Shown here piece by piece: positions 1 through 7,553 of a stretch of DNA of 64,000 nucleotides. The position numbers and the translations under genes were made by a program. Position 1 is the first letter of the stretch, and each line of letters begins with the position of its first letter. A model generated the notes under the pieces. The model did not search any database. It saw only the letters and a program-made list of their open reading frames with translations, and was not told where the DNA came from. Source of the stretch: Halomonas piscis (GTDB lineage: Bacteria; Pseudomonadota; Gammaproteobacteria; Pseudomonadales; Halomonadaceae); NCBI RefSeq assembly GCF_031886125.1, contig NZ_CP119391.1, positions 62,001 through 126,000 of the forward strand. The letters are read 5' to 3'.

Positions 1-129
1 CGATGTGAAATAGTTCGTCGACATATCAATATCCGGCAAAATATCGTAAACACTGCGAATATCTAAATGTGCCGTCAGACTAGCGTTGCCTGTCAAAAGT
101 GGATGAATCTGTATTGTTGTGACTGTCAT
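1..129 (-). CDS. N-terminal fragment of an unrecognised protein
   Basis: An open frame on the minus strand starts with ATG at 129 and runs off the left edge of the window, giving 43 residues that begin MTVTTIQIHPLLTGNAS. A good ribosome binding site (AGGAGAG, complement of 133-139) sits 3-9 bases upstream of the start, which supports a real gene start. I do not recognise the family from so short a piece. The DNA is AT-richer than the rest of the window, so it may belong to a different, perhaps acquired, segment. Confidence 0.5.
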   Translation of the reverse strand, partial: MTVTTIQIHPLLTGNASLTAHLDIRSVYDILPDIDMSTNYFTS

Positions 130-876
130 GTGCTCTCCTATTAACTGATACATTTTTAAAAAGAAGCAAAATGCTTTTCAGTTGCACGCGAGACAACTTT
201 TTAATCAGTCAGTCTTATGTAGAAGAACAGACGAGCAGAAACAGTCACACTCGAACGAGATGCATCATTTTGAGAACGCATGCAGCTCGAATACGCGACT
301 AAATAAAAATAATAATCAATTAAAAAAAGAAGCAAGTACTAATGTAAGCAGCACGAGGGTGCGTACCGGAAATCAATACATTAGCGGAAGCTAAATTCAG
401 GAAGGCTCTTGCTTTAACGTGTTTATTGACAATGAATTGACATCATCAACAAACAAAAGCATTTCAGAAGTCACGAGTACAGTTGTAAGTCTCGTGAATC
501 TAGTGCGACTATCGAAATTGATTTTCGAATAGCGCGCTCAAATACTGTTTATTTTACACGGCCAGCTACCGAATTCACTACGTCACGTACAGTATCGCAA
601 ATGCAGACTCTGAACGCAACACCTTCATTGGATGGTTGATGGGGATGCGTGATGCTTGGCCATCAGCTCGCTCATGGCGGGCGTAAATCTGGTATCGTTG
701 TGTCTGGGTCAGCTGTTGGTATCCCATGCTCTGCTTCACTTTGGTCGGTAAAGCAGGGAGGGGACCGGCGCTGGCCCTCCTGCCTCTACCTTGTGCTCCA
801 AAGTGCTGCAGTTATTCTATGAATTCAGGGGGCCCGGTCAATCAGGTATGGTGTTGCTGTCAAACACTTAACCGGA
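130..876. other. AT-rich intergenic region with no supported gene
   Basis: About 750 bases without a convincing gene. The left part (to about 560) is clearly AT-richer than the window as a whole. A 70-codon open frame at 182-394 lacks a ribosome binding site and is rich in Asn, Gln and Ser, so I do not call it. A possible imperfect hairpin lies at about 752-783 (GCAGGGAGGG paired with CCCTCCTGC). The region probably holds the promoter of the minus-strand gene at 1-129 and the leader of the polysaccharide genes that follow. Confidence 0.5.
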
Positions 877-906
877 TTGGCCAAAGTGCTGCAGTTATTC
901 CATGAA
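798..906. repeat. 26-bp direct repeat flanking the start of the O-antigen-ligase-like gene
   Basis: The 26-base word beginning CCAAAGTGCTGCAGTTATTC occurs at 798-823 and again at 881-906, with one mismatch (T or C before ATGAA). The copies are 83 bases apart. The second copy covers the first codons of the gene annotated from 877. The arrangement looks like a small tandem duplication or a recombination scar. Confidence 0.8.
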
Positions 907-2271
907 GTCACGAAGTACCGGCTGTCTCGTGCAAAATTGACGAGCCGCAATGGCCTTTGGTCCGGGCTCAACACCTGCTGGGTATTTGCCTTCCTGGCGC
1001 TGCTGATTGTAGTGCCCTGGGGCTATGTCGCGGTGCCGCTGGTGGCGGGAATGACGCTGTTGGCAGGGCTGGCACTCACTCCGCCGCAGCGCCTTTGGCG
1101 CCGGCTCGAGCGCGACGACGTTCTGCTGTGCGCCGTGCTGCTGGCCTATGGCGGCCTCTGGCTTGGCGACGTGTGGCGTACCGGCCACTGGCCGGTGGGC
1201 GAAGGCAACCAGGGTATTTTGCTGCCGCTGTGGCCGTGGCTGGCCGCCGCGCTGCTGGTGTGGCTACGGCGCTACCCTCCGCCGGCGCAAACGCTGTGGT
1301 GGGGCGCCGGCGGCGGTGCGCTGGGAGCGGGCGCCATCGCGCTCTACGAGCGGCTGATGCTAGGAGAGACGCGCGCCAGCAACGCCATGAACGCCATCCC
1401 TTTTGGAAACCTTTCGCTGCTGCTGGGCATGCTTTCGCTAATGGGGGCGCTGTGGTGCCTGGGCCGCGGCCTCTCTGGCCGGCGAGCTCTGCTGGCACTG
1501 TGCCTGCTGGGTGCAACAGCCGGCGTGACCGGCTCGCTGCTGTCGGGCACCCGCGGCGGCTGGATCGCCGCGCCGCTGCTGTTGCTCTTGGTGTATCGCG
1601 CTTCTGCCCCGCTGGTCACGCCGGCGCTGCGTCGCCGGCTTGCTCTGGGCATACTCGCCGGGCTGCTGGCCGTGGCCCTGCTGCCGCAAAGCGGGGTGAG
1701 CGACCGGGTCGACCAGGCAAGCCGCGATCTGCAGCAGTACTGGCAGGACGACTCGCGCGCGACCTCGGTGGGCCTGCGCCTTGAAATGTGGCGCGCCGGG
1801 GCCACCCTCTTCCCCGAGCGGCCACTCGCTGGCTGGGGGGAAGGCCGCCTGGAAGCGGCGCGCGACAGACTCGTGGCCAAGGGCGAGTTCCCACCCGGCA
1901 TCAGCCGCTACGATCAGCTGCACAGCGACATGATCGATACCACGGTACGCCGCGGCCTGCTCGGCCTGGGCACCTTGCTGCTGCTCTACGGCGTGCCGCT
2001 GTGGCTGTTTTGGCGACGCGCGAAGGGCTCGCGCCGCGACCCGACTCTGGGCGTGCTGGCCACCGCCGGCATGATGGTCCCCATTGCCTTTGTCGACTTC
2101 GGCCTGACCCAGTCGATGCTGCGCGACGTGCGCGGCCTCAGTGGCTACCTCGGCCTTTGTATAATCGTCTGGGTAGCACTGCGGCGGTCAGAAGAGCAGG
2201 AGCCAGGGCATGTGCAGAAAACAGACGTCCGCCAAGCGAGCATTCACAACATATCCATCCCAGGGAGTTAA
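877..2271 (+). CDS. O-antigen ligase / polysaccharide polymerase-like membrane protein
   Basis: A 464-residue, strongly hydrophobic protein with about ten predicted membrane segments, matching the Wzy_C/WaaL O-antigen ligase superfamily. Such proteins transfer an undecaprenyl-linked glycan to lipid A-core on the periplasmic face, or polymerise repeats. The family-typical Arg-rich loop after a membrane segment is visible as [11 protein letters not shown] near residue 223, and a large periplasmic loop follows ([15 protein letters not shown]). The start is uncertain: 877 is TTG, GTG occurs at 886 and TTG at 937. The first 25 or so residues lie in a repeated sequence and may not be translated. 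galE begins two bases after the stop, so the two are probably cotranscribed. Ligase versus polymerase cannot be decided from the sequence. Confidence 0.75.
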   Translation: MAKVLQLFHEVTKYRLSRAKLTSRNGLWSGLNTCWVFAFLALLIVVPWGYVAVPLVAGMTLLAGLALTPPQRLWRRLERDDVLLCAVLLAYGGLWLGDVWRTGHWPVGEGNQGILLPLWPWLAAALLVWLRRYPPPAQTLWWGAGGGALGAGAIALYERLMLGETRASNAMNAIPFGNLSLLLGMLSLMGALWCLGRGLSGRRALLALCLLGATAGVTGSLLSGTRGGWIAAPLLLLLVYRASAPLVTPALRRRLALGILAGLLAVALLPQSGVSDRVDQASRDLQQYWQDDSRATSVGLRLEMWRAGATLFPERPLAGWGEGRLEAARDRLVAKGEFPPGISRYDQLHSDMIDTTVRRGLLGLGTLLLLYGVPLWLFWRRAKGSRRDPTLGVLATAGMMVPIAFVDFGLTQSMLRDVRGLSGYLGLCIIVWVALRRSEEQEPGHVQKTDVRQASIHNISIPGS

Positions 2272-2273
2272 CC

Positions 2274-3293
2274 ATGGCAATACTGGTCACCGGCGGCGCG
2301 GGCTACATCGGCTCGCACATGGTGCTGACGCTACTTGAGGCGGGGCACGACGTCGTCGTGCTCGATAACCTCGCCAACGCCAGCCGGGAGTCGCTTAGCC
2401 GGGTGGCCGAGCTCGCCGGCAAGACGCCCGCCTTTGTGGAAGGCGATATTCGCGACCGGGAGTGCCTGGACCGGCTCTTTGCCGAGCATACCATTAGCGA
2501 CGTGCTGCACTTTGCCGGGCTCAAGGCGGTAGGCGAAAGCGTGGCCCAGCCGCTGCGCTACTACGAGAACAACGTCGCCGGCACGCTCACGCTGTGCCAG
2601 GCCATGGCCGCCGCGGGTGTATTCCGTCTGGTGTTCAGCTCCTCGGCTACGGTGTACGGCGACGGCCATCCGATGCCGATTCACGAGGGCCTGCCCACCG
2701 GCACGCCCACCAACCCCTACGGCACCTCCAAGCTGATGGTGGAAAACGTGCTGCGCGATCTGGCCCGGGCCGACGAGCGCTGGTCGGTGGCGCTTTTGCG
2801 CTACTTCAATCCGGTGGGCGCGCACGAAAGCGGCCGCATCGGCGAAGATCCCAACGGCAAGCCCAACAACCTGGTGCCGTTTATTGCCCAGGTGGCCGTG
2901 GGCCGGCGGGAAGCGCTGTCGGTGTTCGGCGACGACTACCCCACGCCCGACGGCACCGGGGTGCGCGACTATATCCACGTCATGGATCTGGTCGAGGGCC
3001 ACCTGGCCGCCATGCGGGTGCTGGCCTCGCGCCGGGGCGTGGGCATCTGGAACCTGGGCACCGGGCGCGGCTATTCGGTGCTGGAAATGGTGCGCGCCTT
3101 TGAGCAGGCCTCCGGCCGGCCGGTGCCTTACAGGATTGAACCGCGCCGGGAAGGCGATATCGCCGAATGCTGGGCCGATCCGGCGCTTGCCCGAAAGGAA
3201 CTTGGCTGGCAGGCCGCGCGCGGGCTCGACGCCATGCTTGCGGATACCTGGCGCTGGCAACGGACCAACCCTCAGGGATACGAACCTTCGTGA
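2274..3293 (+). CDS. galE: UDP-glucose 4-epimerase
   Basis: A 339-residue cytoplasmic enzyme interconverting UDP-glucose and UDP-galactose, with NAD bound in a Rossmann fold. The N-terminus carries the nucleotide motif [12 protein letters not shown], residues near 120-155 give SSSATVYG and the catalytic NPYGTSK (YxxxK), and [11 protein letters not shown] is typical of GalE. The length equals the E. coli enzyme. ATG at 2274 was chosen because GGGAG lies about six bases upstream and [13 protein letters not shown] is the expected N-terminus. A longer upstream reading in the same frame is only shadow. It follows the O-antigen-ligase-like gene by two bases and supplies sugar nucleotides for surface polysaccharide. 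Confidence 0.95.
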   Translation: MAILVTGGAGYIGSHMVLTLLEAGHDVVVLDNLANASRESLSRVAELAGKTPAFVEGDIRDRECLDRLFAEHTISDVLHFAGLKAVGESVAQPLRYYENNVAGTLTLCQAMAAAGVFRLVFSSSATVYGDGHPMPIHEGLPTGTPTNPYGTSKLMVENVLRDLARADERWSVALLRYFNPVGAHESGRIGEDPNGKPNNLVPFIAQVAVGRREALSVFGDDYPTPDGTGVRDYIHVMDLVEGHLAAMRVLASRRGVGIWNLGTGRGYSVLEMVRAFEQASGRPVPYRIEPRREGDIAECWADPALARKELGWQAARGLDAMLADTWRWQRTNPQGYEPS

Positions 3294-3297
3294 CAGC

Positions 3298-3508
3298 ACG
3301 TAGCGGGTACCGTGCTGCGCTCGTTAAGATAGGGAGAGTACGATACTCACTGCCCGCTATCGTTGCAGCGAGTAGCGCAAGTACGTGGTGATCTCTCGAG
3401 TCGATATCGGGCAAACCCCGAGATGGCCACGCTTCGCTCGCCATGACGTAGCGGGTGTTGTGCGGCGCTCGCCTGACGTGTAGCGGGTATGCACGCTGCT
3501 CTGTTAAG
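3298..3508 (+). repeat. Three imperfect copies of an ACGTAGCGGGT-type repeat
   Basis: The galE-ugd gap (239 bases) holds three related blocks, starting at 3298, 3446 and 3476. Each begins ACGTAGCGGGT or ACGTGTAGCGGGT and is followed by a GTGCTGCGCTC-like stretch; two end in GTTAAG. A related word (AACGTAGCGGGTTGAC) is seen far away at about 23623. No gene is seen in the gap. It may be a small dispersed repeat or leader element. Confidence 0.5.
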
Positions 3509-3532
3509 CATAACGATCAAAAGGACTTCCCC

Positions 3533-4699
3533 ATGAACATCGCTGTTGCCGGCACCGGCTACGTCGGCCTTTCCAACGCCATGCTGCTGGCCCAGCATAA
3601 CAATGTGGTCGCCGTGGATATCGTGGCGGAAAAAGTCGACTTGCTGAATAGCGGCGTCTCGCCCATCGAGGACGCCGAAATCAGCGACTTTCTCGCCCAC
3701 CGCGAGCTTAACTTTCGCGCCACGCTGAACAGCGAAGCGGCCTACCGCGAGGCCGATATCGTGCTGATCGCCACGCCCACCGACTACGACCCAAAGACCA
3801 ACACCTTTGATACCTCAAGCGTGGAGGCGGTGATCAAGGCCGTCATGGCGGTTAACCCCGAGGCGCTGATGGTGATCAAGTCCACCGTGCCGGTCGGCTA
3901 TACCCGGAAAGCCAGCGAACGCTTCGGTACGGAGAATCTGCTGTTTTCACCGGAGTTTTTGCGCGAGGGGCGGGCGCTGTACGACAACCTGCACCCCTCG
4001 CGAATCATTGTCGGCGAGCGCTCCGAGCGTGCCGAGCAGTTTGCCGGCCTGCTGAAACAGGGAGCGGAAAAACAGGATATCCCTTGGCTGTTGACCAACA
4101 GCACCGAGGCCGAGGCGATTAAGCTGTTTGCCAATACCTATCTCGCCATGCGCGTGGCCTACTTCAACGAGCTGGACACCTACGCCGAAACCCACGAGCT
4201 GGACAGCCGCCAGATCATCGAGGGAGTGGGGCTCGACCCGCGCATCGGCGACCACTACAACAACCCCAGCTTTGGCTACGGCGGCTACTGCCTGCCCAAG
4301 GATACCAAGCAGCTGCTGGCCAACTATCAGAACGTGCCCAGCAACATTATTCAGGCAATTGTCGATGCCAACCGTACCCGCAAGGACTTTGTCGCCAGGA
4401 AAGTGCTGGAGCGACAGCCCGGAATTGTCGGCGTTTATCGGCTTATCATGAAGGCCGGCTCGGATAACTTCCGCGCCAGCGCCATGCAGGGGGTGATGAA
4501 GCGCATCAAGGCCAAAGGGATTGAGGTGATCGTGTATGAACCGGTGCTGGAAGACGACACCTTCTACGGCTCACGGGTGATGCGCGACCTGGACGCCTTC
4601 AAGGCCGAAGCCGATGTCATCCTCAGCAACCGCATGGTCAGCGAGCTCGCTGACGTCAGGGATAAAGTCTATACGCGCGATCTTTTTGGCAGCGATTGA
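3533..4699 (+). CDS. ugd: UDP-glucose 6-dehydrogenase
   Basis: A 388-residue cytoplasmic enzyme oxidising UDP-glucose to UDP-glucuronate with NAD, feeding capsule, exopolysaccharide or lipid A modification. The N-terminal Rossmann motif is [12 protein letters not shown]. Family motifs follow in order: [25 protein letters not shown], an [21 protein letters not shown] helix, and the catalytic Cys motif [15 protein letters not shown]. Length equals E. coli Ugd. ATG at 3533 is used because AAGGAC lies upstream and [12 protein letters not shown] is the expected start. A REP array follows its stop closely and may protect or terminate the message. Confidence 0.95.
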   Translation: MNIAVAGTGYVGLSNAMLLAQHNNVVAVDIVAEKVDLLNSGVSPIEDAEISDFLAHRELNFRATLNSEAAYREADIVLIATPTDYDPKTNTFDTSSVEAVIKAVMAVNPEALMVIKSTVPVGYTRKASERFGTENLLFSPEFLREGRALYDNLHPSRIIVGERSERAEQFAGLLKQGAEKQDIPWLLTNSTEAEAIKLFANTYLAMRVAYFNELDTYAETHELDSRQIIEGVGLDPRIGDHYNNPSFGYGGYCLPKDTKQLLANYQNVPSNIIQAIVDANRTRKDFVARKVLERQPGIVGVYRLIMKAGSDNFRASAMQGVMKRIKAKGIEVIVYEPVLEDDTFYGSRVMRDLDAFKAEADVILSNRMVSELADVRDKVYTRDLFGSD

Positions 4700-4718
4700 T
4701 AGATGTTTGGTGGCTTTC

Positions 4719-4945
4719 TCATCGCTGACTGAAGTCAGCTCCCACCAGGTAGTAGACAACCTGCCGTATTCGGAGGCTTTCTCATCGCTGACTGAAGTCA
4801 GCTCCCACCAGGTAGTAGACAACCTGCCGTATTCGGAGGCTTCCTCATCGCTGACTGAAGTCAGCTCCCACCAGGTGGTAGACAACCTGCCGTATTCGGA
4901 GGCTGTATCGTCGCTGACTAAAGTCAGCTCCCACAACCTCCTGCA
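4719..4945. repeat. 63-bp tandem repeat array of REP-like palindromes
   Basis: Units start at 4719, 4782, 4845 and 4908, exactly 63 bases apart: three nearly identical full units and a fourth partial, diverged one. Each contains the palindrome GCTGACTGAAGTCAGC followed by TCCCACCAGGTAGTAGACAA. The fourth has GCTGACTAAAGTCAGC. The same palindrome recurs at about 6478, 14500 and 16050, always next to the IS1111 elements, so it behaves as a dispersed REP-type repeat of this genome. Because 63 is a multiple of three, several frames stay open across it; I do not regard these as genes. Confidence 0.9.
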
Positions 4946-5099
4946 CCCACCAGGTAGCTGGCCCATCGCCAAGCGGCTGGCTGGTTGCTTGATTCAGGGT
5001 GGGAAATGGGATGGACCCGTCCTTCTGTGCCAAGCTGGATATAACATCTAGCCAGCAGTGCACAGAACACTGACGGCATCGGTGAAGGAGGATCCATCC

Positions 5100-6134
5100 A
5101 TGAAACAGATTAGCATTATAGGCATTGACCTGGCGAAACACGTTTTTCAACTGCATGCCGTGGATGCGCACGGTCACAAAGTATTCAGCAAGCAAGTCCG
5201 GCGAGAGAAGTTACGCTTGACGCTGGCCCAAATTCCGCCTTGCCACGTCGCCATGGAAGCGTGCGGCTCCGCTCATTACTGGGCGAGAGACATTGGCACG
5301 CTGGGCCATGAGGCCGAACTACTGCCACCGCAGGCGGTCAAGCCCTTCGTGCTGGGCCACAAGAACGATGCGCGCGATGCCGCGGCTATCGCCGAGGCCG
5401 CGGCGCGCCCGGCCACGCCTCGAGTGACGATCAAGACGGAAGCACAACAGTCCCTGCAAGCAGTGCACCGAGTACGCAGTCGGTTAGTGCGCGAACGCAC
5501 CGCCGTCGGCAACGAGCTGCGCGGCCTGCTGGGCGAGTTTGGTCTAATCGTGTCGCAGGGGCACGCGGTGATACGCCAGGGCGTTATTCGTGAGCGGCTG
5601 GACGAGCAACGGGCACGGCTGGGGGAAGAACTCTACACCCTGCTGAACGACCTGCTCGATCAATGGCTCGAGAACGATGCCCGGATCGCGCGCTATGACA
5701 AGCGTCTGCAGCGTCTGGCCAGGGCATCAGATGACATGCAGCGGCTGATGAGTCTGCCCGGCATCGGCCCGATCAATGCGACGCTGTTGTTCAGCCATCT
5801 GGGCGATCCGGCGCGATTCCCCAACGGACGTCAGTTCAGCGCCTCGTTGGGGCTAGTGCCACGCCAGCATTCCAGCGGGGGTCGCAACCAGTTGATGGGG
5901 ATCACCAAACGCGGCAATGGCGAGGTTCGAAAGCAGTTGGTGCACGGTGCCCGCGCGGCATTACGCCAGTTCCAACGTCAGGAACATCCCGACCGGCTGT
6001 CCCGTTGGGCCTGCTCGTTAGCGGCGCGTCTTGGGCAACGCAAGGCCATTGTGGCCCTGGCGAACAAGATGGCGCGGATTTGCTGGTCGCTATTGGCCCA
6101 TGAACGGCGCTATCAGCCACAGGAGGCCGCTTGA
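5100..6134 (+). CDS. IS110-family (IS1111 group) DEDD transposase
   Basis: A 344-residue recombinase. The N-terminal DEDD RuvC-like domain shows GIDLAKHVFQLHAVD (first Asp), VAMEACGSAHYWAR (Glu) and GHKNDARDAAAIAEA (Asp pair). The C-terminal Transposase_20 domain has LMSLPGIGPINATLL and the serine-containing stretch PRQHSSGGRNQL. ATG at 5100 is preferred over an upstream start because GGAGG precedes it and MKQISIIGIDLAKH is the normal family start. It differs from copy 2 by one residue, Val84 here against Leu84 there (G at 5349). All catalytic residues are present, so the gene looks active. It is expected to act with a guide-like RNA from the element. Confidence 0.95.
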   Translation: MKQISIIGIDLAKHVFQLHAVDAHGHKVFSKQVRREKLRLTLAQIPPCHVAMEACGSAHYWARDIGTLGHEAELLPPQAVKPFVLGHKNDARDAAAIAEAAARPATPRVTIKTEAQQSLQAVHRVRSRLVRERTAVGNELRGLLGEFGLIVSQGHAVIRQGVIRERLDEQRARLGEELYTLLNDLLDQWLENDARIARYDKRLQRLARASDDMQRLMSLPGIGPINATLLFSHLGDPARFPNGRQFSASLGLVPRQHSSGGRNQLMGITKRGNGEVRKQLVHGARAALRQFQRQEHPDRLSRWACSLAARLGQRKAIVALANKMARICWSLLAHERRYQPQEAA

Positions 6135-6391
6135 TGATACCGAACAAACAGGGAATATAGCTTAGCATGCGATAAGTTACCCAACCCCGAGGTTGCGCAG
6201 GCGAGATGCTTCGATGGCATAACGGGTCAGACCGGCTTTCTGTCACTCTGTAAAGTGCGCAGGCCCATCACGAGGCCGAGTGGGAGATCAGAGCAGAGAG
6301 CGCGTATTCCATCAGGGCCAGGCACGGCAAGTGCCATCAATAGGCCGGATATAAGCGTGCAGTCCTCACTCTTATGCGTTGTTGCTTCTGG
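6135..6391 (+). ncRNA. Candidate bridge (seek) RNA region of IS1111 copy 1
   Basis: In the IS1111 group the non-coding segment downstream of the transposase encodes the RNA that pairs with target and element ends. Here 257 bases separate the transposase stop from the right inverted repeat, with no open frame of interest and several self-complementary stretches. The same segment is conserved in copy 2. This is inferred from position and family knowledge; the RNA ends and loops cannot be fixed by eye. Confidence 0.5.
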
Positions 6392-6414
6392 CTTGCACAA
6401 CAGGACGGGTCCAT

Positions 6415-6510
6415 ATAAGCGCACTTCAGTGCGCGAAGGCAGGCCGCAGGCCTGCTCTGTTTCGGGCCATATCATCGCTGACTGAAGTCAGCTCCCACCA
6501 GGTAGTCGAA
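6415..6510. repeat. REP-like palindrome cluster at the right end of IS1111 copy 1
   Basis: Three palindromes follow the element: GCGCACTTCAGTGCGC (6419-6434), GCAGGCCGCAGGCCTGC (about 6440-6457) and GCTGACTGAAGTCAGC (6477-6492). The same series, with three small differences, flanks copy 2 at 14494-14577. No coding potential is evident between 6415 and the glyoxalase-like gene stop at 6534. Confidence 0.8.
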
Positions 6511-6533
6511 AACCTCCCGTGGGCGGGGGCATT

Positions 6534-6950
6534 TCAGCCCTTGGGCTCGCTGAAGGTCTGGCCGGAGACGCTGGGGTGATAAAGCGGCTGAACGCTGTTG
6601 CCGTCGGGGTCGAGGCAGTAGAAGCTGTAGCCGCCGTCGCCGTGCTCGTGGGGCTTGCGCGAGACCTTGATGCCTTTCGCAACAAGGTAGTCGTACCACT
6701 TGTCGACGTCTTCTTTTTTGTCGACCACAAAGCCGAAGTGGTCGAGGCGCTGGGGGTCGCCGCCGGTATCTTCCTTGGCCCGGGCAAGCGAGAAATTGTC
6801 GTTGCCAAGGGTGAGGTAGACGAGATTTTCGTGGGCGCGGCGCAGAAGCGACATGCCCAGGATCTCGGTGTAAAAACGCTCGCAGGCTTCCAGGTCCTGC
6901 ACCTGCAGGGCAATGTGACGCATGCCGTTAAAGGCGGGTGGGCGTTGCAT
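6534..6950 (-). CDS. VOC/glyoxalase-fold protein
   Basis: A 138-residue protein of the vicinal oxygen chelate superfamily (glyoxalase I, dioxygenases, fosfomycin-type resistance). It has the paired beta-alpha-beta repeats: MRHIALQVQDLEACERFYTEILGM at the N-terminus and LDHFGFVVDKKEDVDKWYDYL in the second half, ending with GYSFYCLDPDGNSVQPL. His in the first strand, His in LDHFGF and a late Glu-like position suit a metal site, but the substrate cannot be told. ATG at 6950 was chosen because GGGAGGT lies just upstream; the longer frame to 7058 has no such site. It is divergent from the ABM-domain gene at 7073. Confidence 0.85.
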   Translation of the reverse strand: MQRPPAFNGMRHIALQVQDLEACERFYTEILGMSLLRRAHENLVYLTLGNDNFSLARAKEDTGGDPQRLDHFGFVVDKKEDVDKWYDYLVAKGIKVSRKPHEHGDGGYSFYCLDPDGNSVQPLYHPSVSGQTFSEPKG

Positions 6951-7072
6951 AAAACCTCCCGTGAGTTGCAACAAGGTTGGGTTGTGGTGGAAAATCGCCG
7001 CCACCGGAATATGGAAATATTTTCCATTAACGTTATTATCCGCCAGTGTAGCCGTCAACCCAGGGAGTTGCC

Positions 7073-7381
7073 ATGTACTGCATTATTGTTCAGACCCAGC
7101 TCAAACCCGGCAAGCGCGAAGCGTTTCTGCGCGCCATGCTGCCCAACGCCGAAGCCTCGGTGCGCGAGGAGCCCGGCTGTCATGTGTTCGACGTGCTGGA
7201 GGACCAGGAAAACCCCGACCTTTTCCACCTCTACGAAATCTACGAAAGCAAGGAAGCGCTTGCCGAGCACAAGACCACCGAGCACTACAAGGAAAGCCGC
7301 GCGGTGGTCAACGAGCTGATCGCCGAGCAGAACGTGATCAAGGCGGACGTACTGGCAGCCAATCACGCCTCCAAGCGTTAA
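7073..7381 (+). CDS. ABM-domain monooxygenase-like protein (YgiN type)
   Basis: A 102-residue protein of the antibiotic biosynthesis monooxygenase fold, a small dimeric ferredoxin-like barrel. The opening MYCIIVQTQLKPGKREAFL, EEPGCHVFDVLEDQENPDLFHLYEIYESKEALAEHKTTEHY and a C-terminal helix match putative quinol monooxygenases. CAGGGAG precedes the start by five bases. It is divergently arranged with the VOC gene, so the two probably share a promoter region, consistent with a shared detoxification role, which is an inference only. Confidence 0.85.
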   Translation: MYCIIVQTQLKPGKREAFLRAMLPNAEASVREEPGCHVFDVLEDQENPDLFHLYEIYESKEALAEHKTTEHYKESRAVVNELIAEQNVIKADVLAANHASKR

Positions 7382-7553
7382 ATAGCCGCGGCGGCAGCGC
7401 ACTTTTCCGCCGGCACCGAGACAACGGCGCGGCCCTCGGGTCGTGCCGTTTTTGCGTCTCGTGATAAGCTTTTGAAACAGCGCTGACCTTCACTGGCTGA
7501 CCGTGGCCCCCTGCCTAGCGGGCTGCAACGCCTTATCATCAGGAAAACCGCCC

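Larger units (their letters stand above)
4989..6414 (+). mobile_element. IS1111-type insertion sequence (IS110 family), copy 1
   Basis: Boundaries come from comparison with the inverted copy at 14578-16003. Identity starts at TTGATTCAGGG (4989) and continues at least to the right inverted repeat, 1426 bases in both copies. Subterminal inverted repeats are ATGGACCCGTCCT...TGTGCCAAG at 5011-5034 and its partner at 6392-6414. Subterminal repeats, the DEDD transposase and a long non-coding right end are the marks of the IS1111 group. It lies between REP-like palindromes on both sides, a known preferred target of this family. Exact ends could be off by a few tens of bases because the flanks are also similar. 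Confidence 0.85.

Noticed and set aside
182..394. 70-codon open frame in the AT-rich left region
   Set aside because: No ribosome binding site, TTG start, biased Asn/Gln/Ser composition and no recognisable family.
4719..4945. Possible CRISPR array
   Set aside because: The whole 63-base unit is repeated with no unique spacers, and no cas genes are nearby.
4614..5051. Open frames across the 63-bp array with repeated 21-residue peptides on both strands
   Set aside because: The repeat period is a multiple of three, so frames stay open by chance; the sequence is a palindromic REP repeat shared with non-coding sites.
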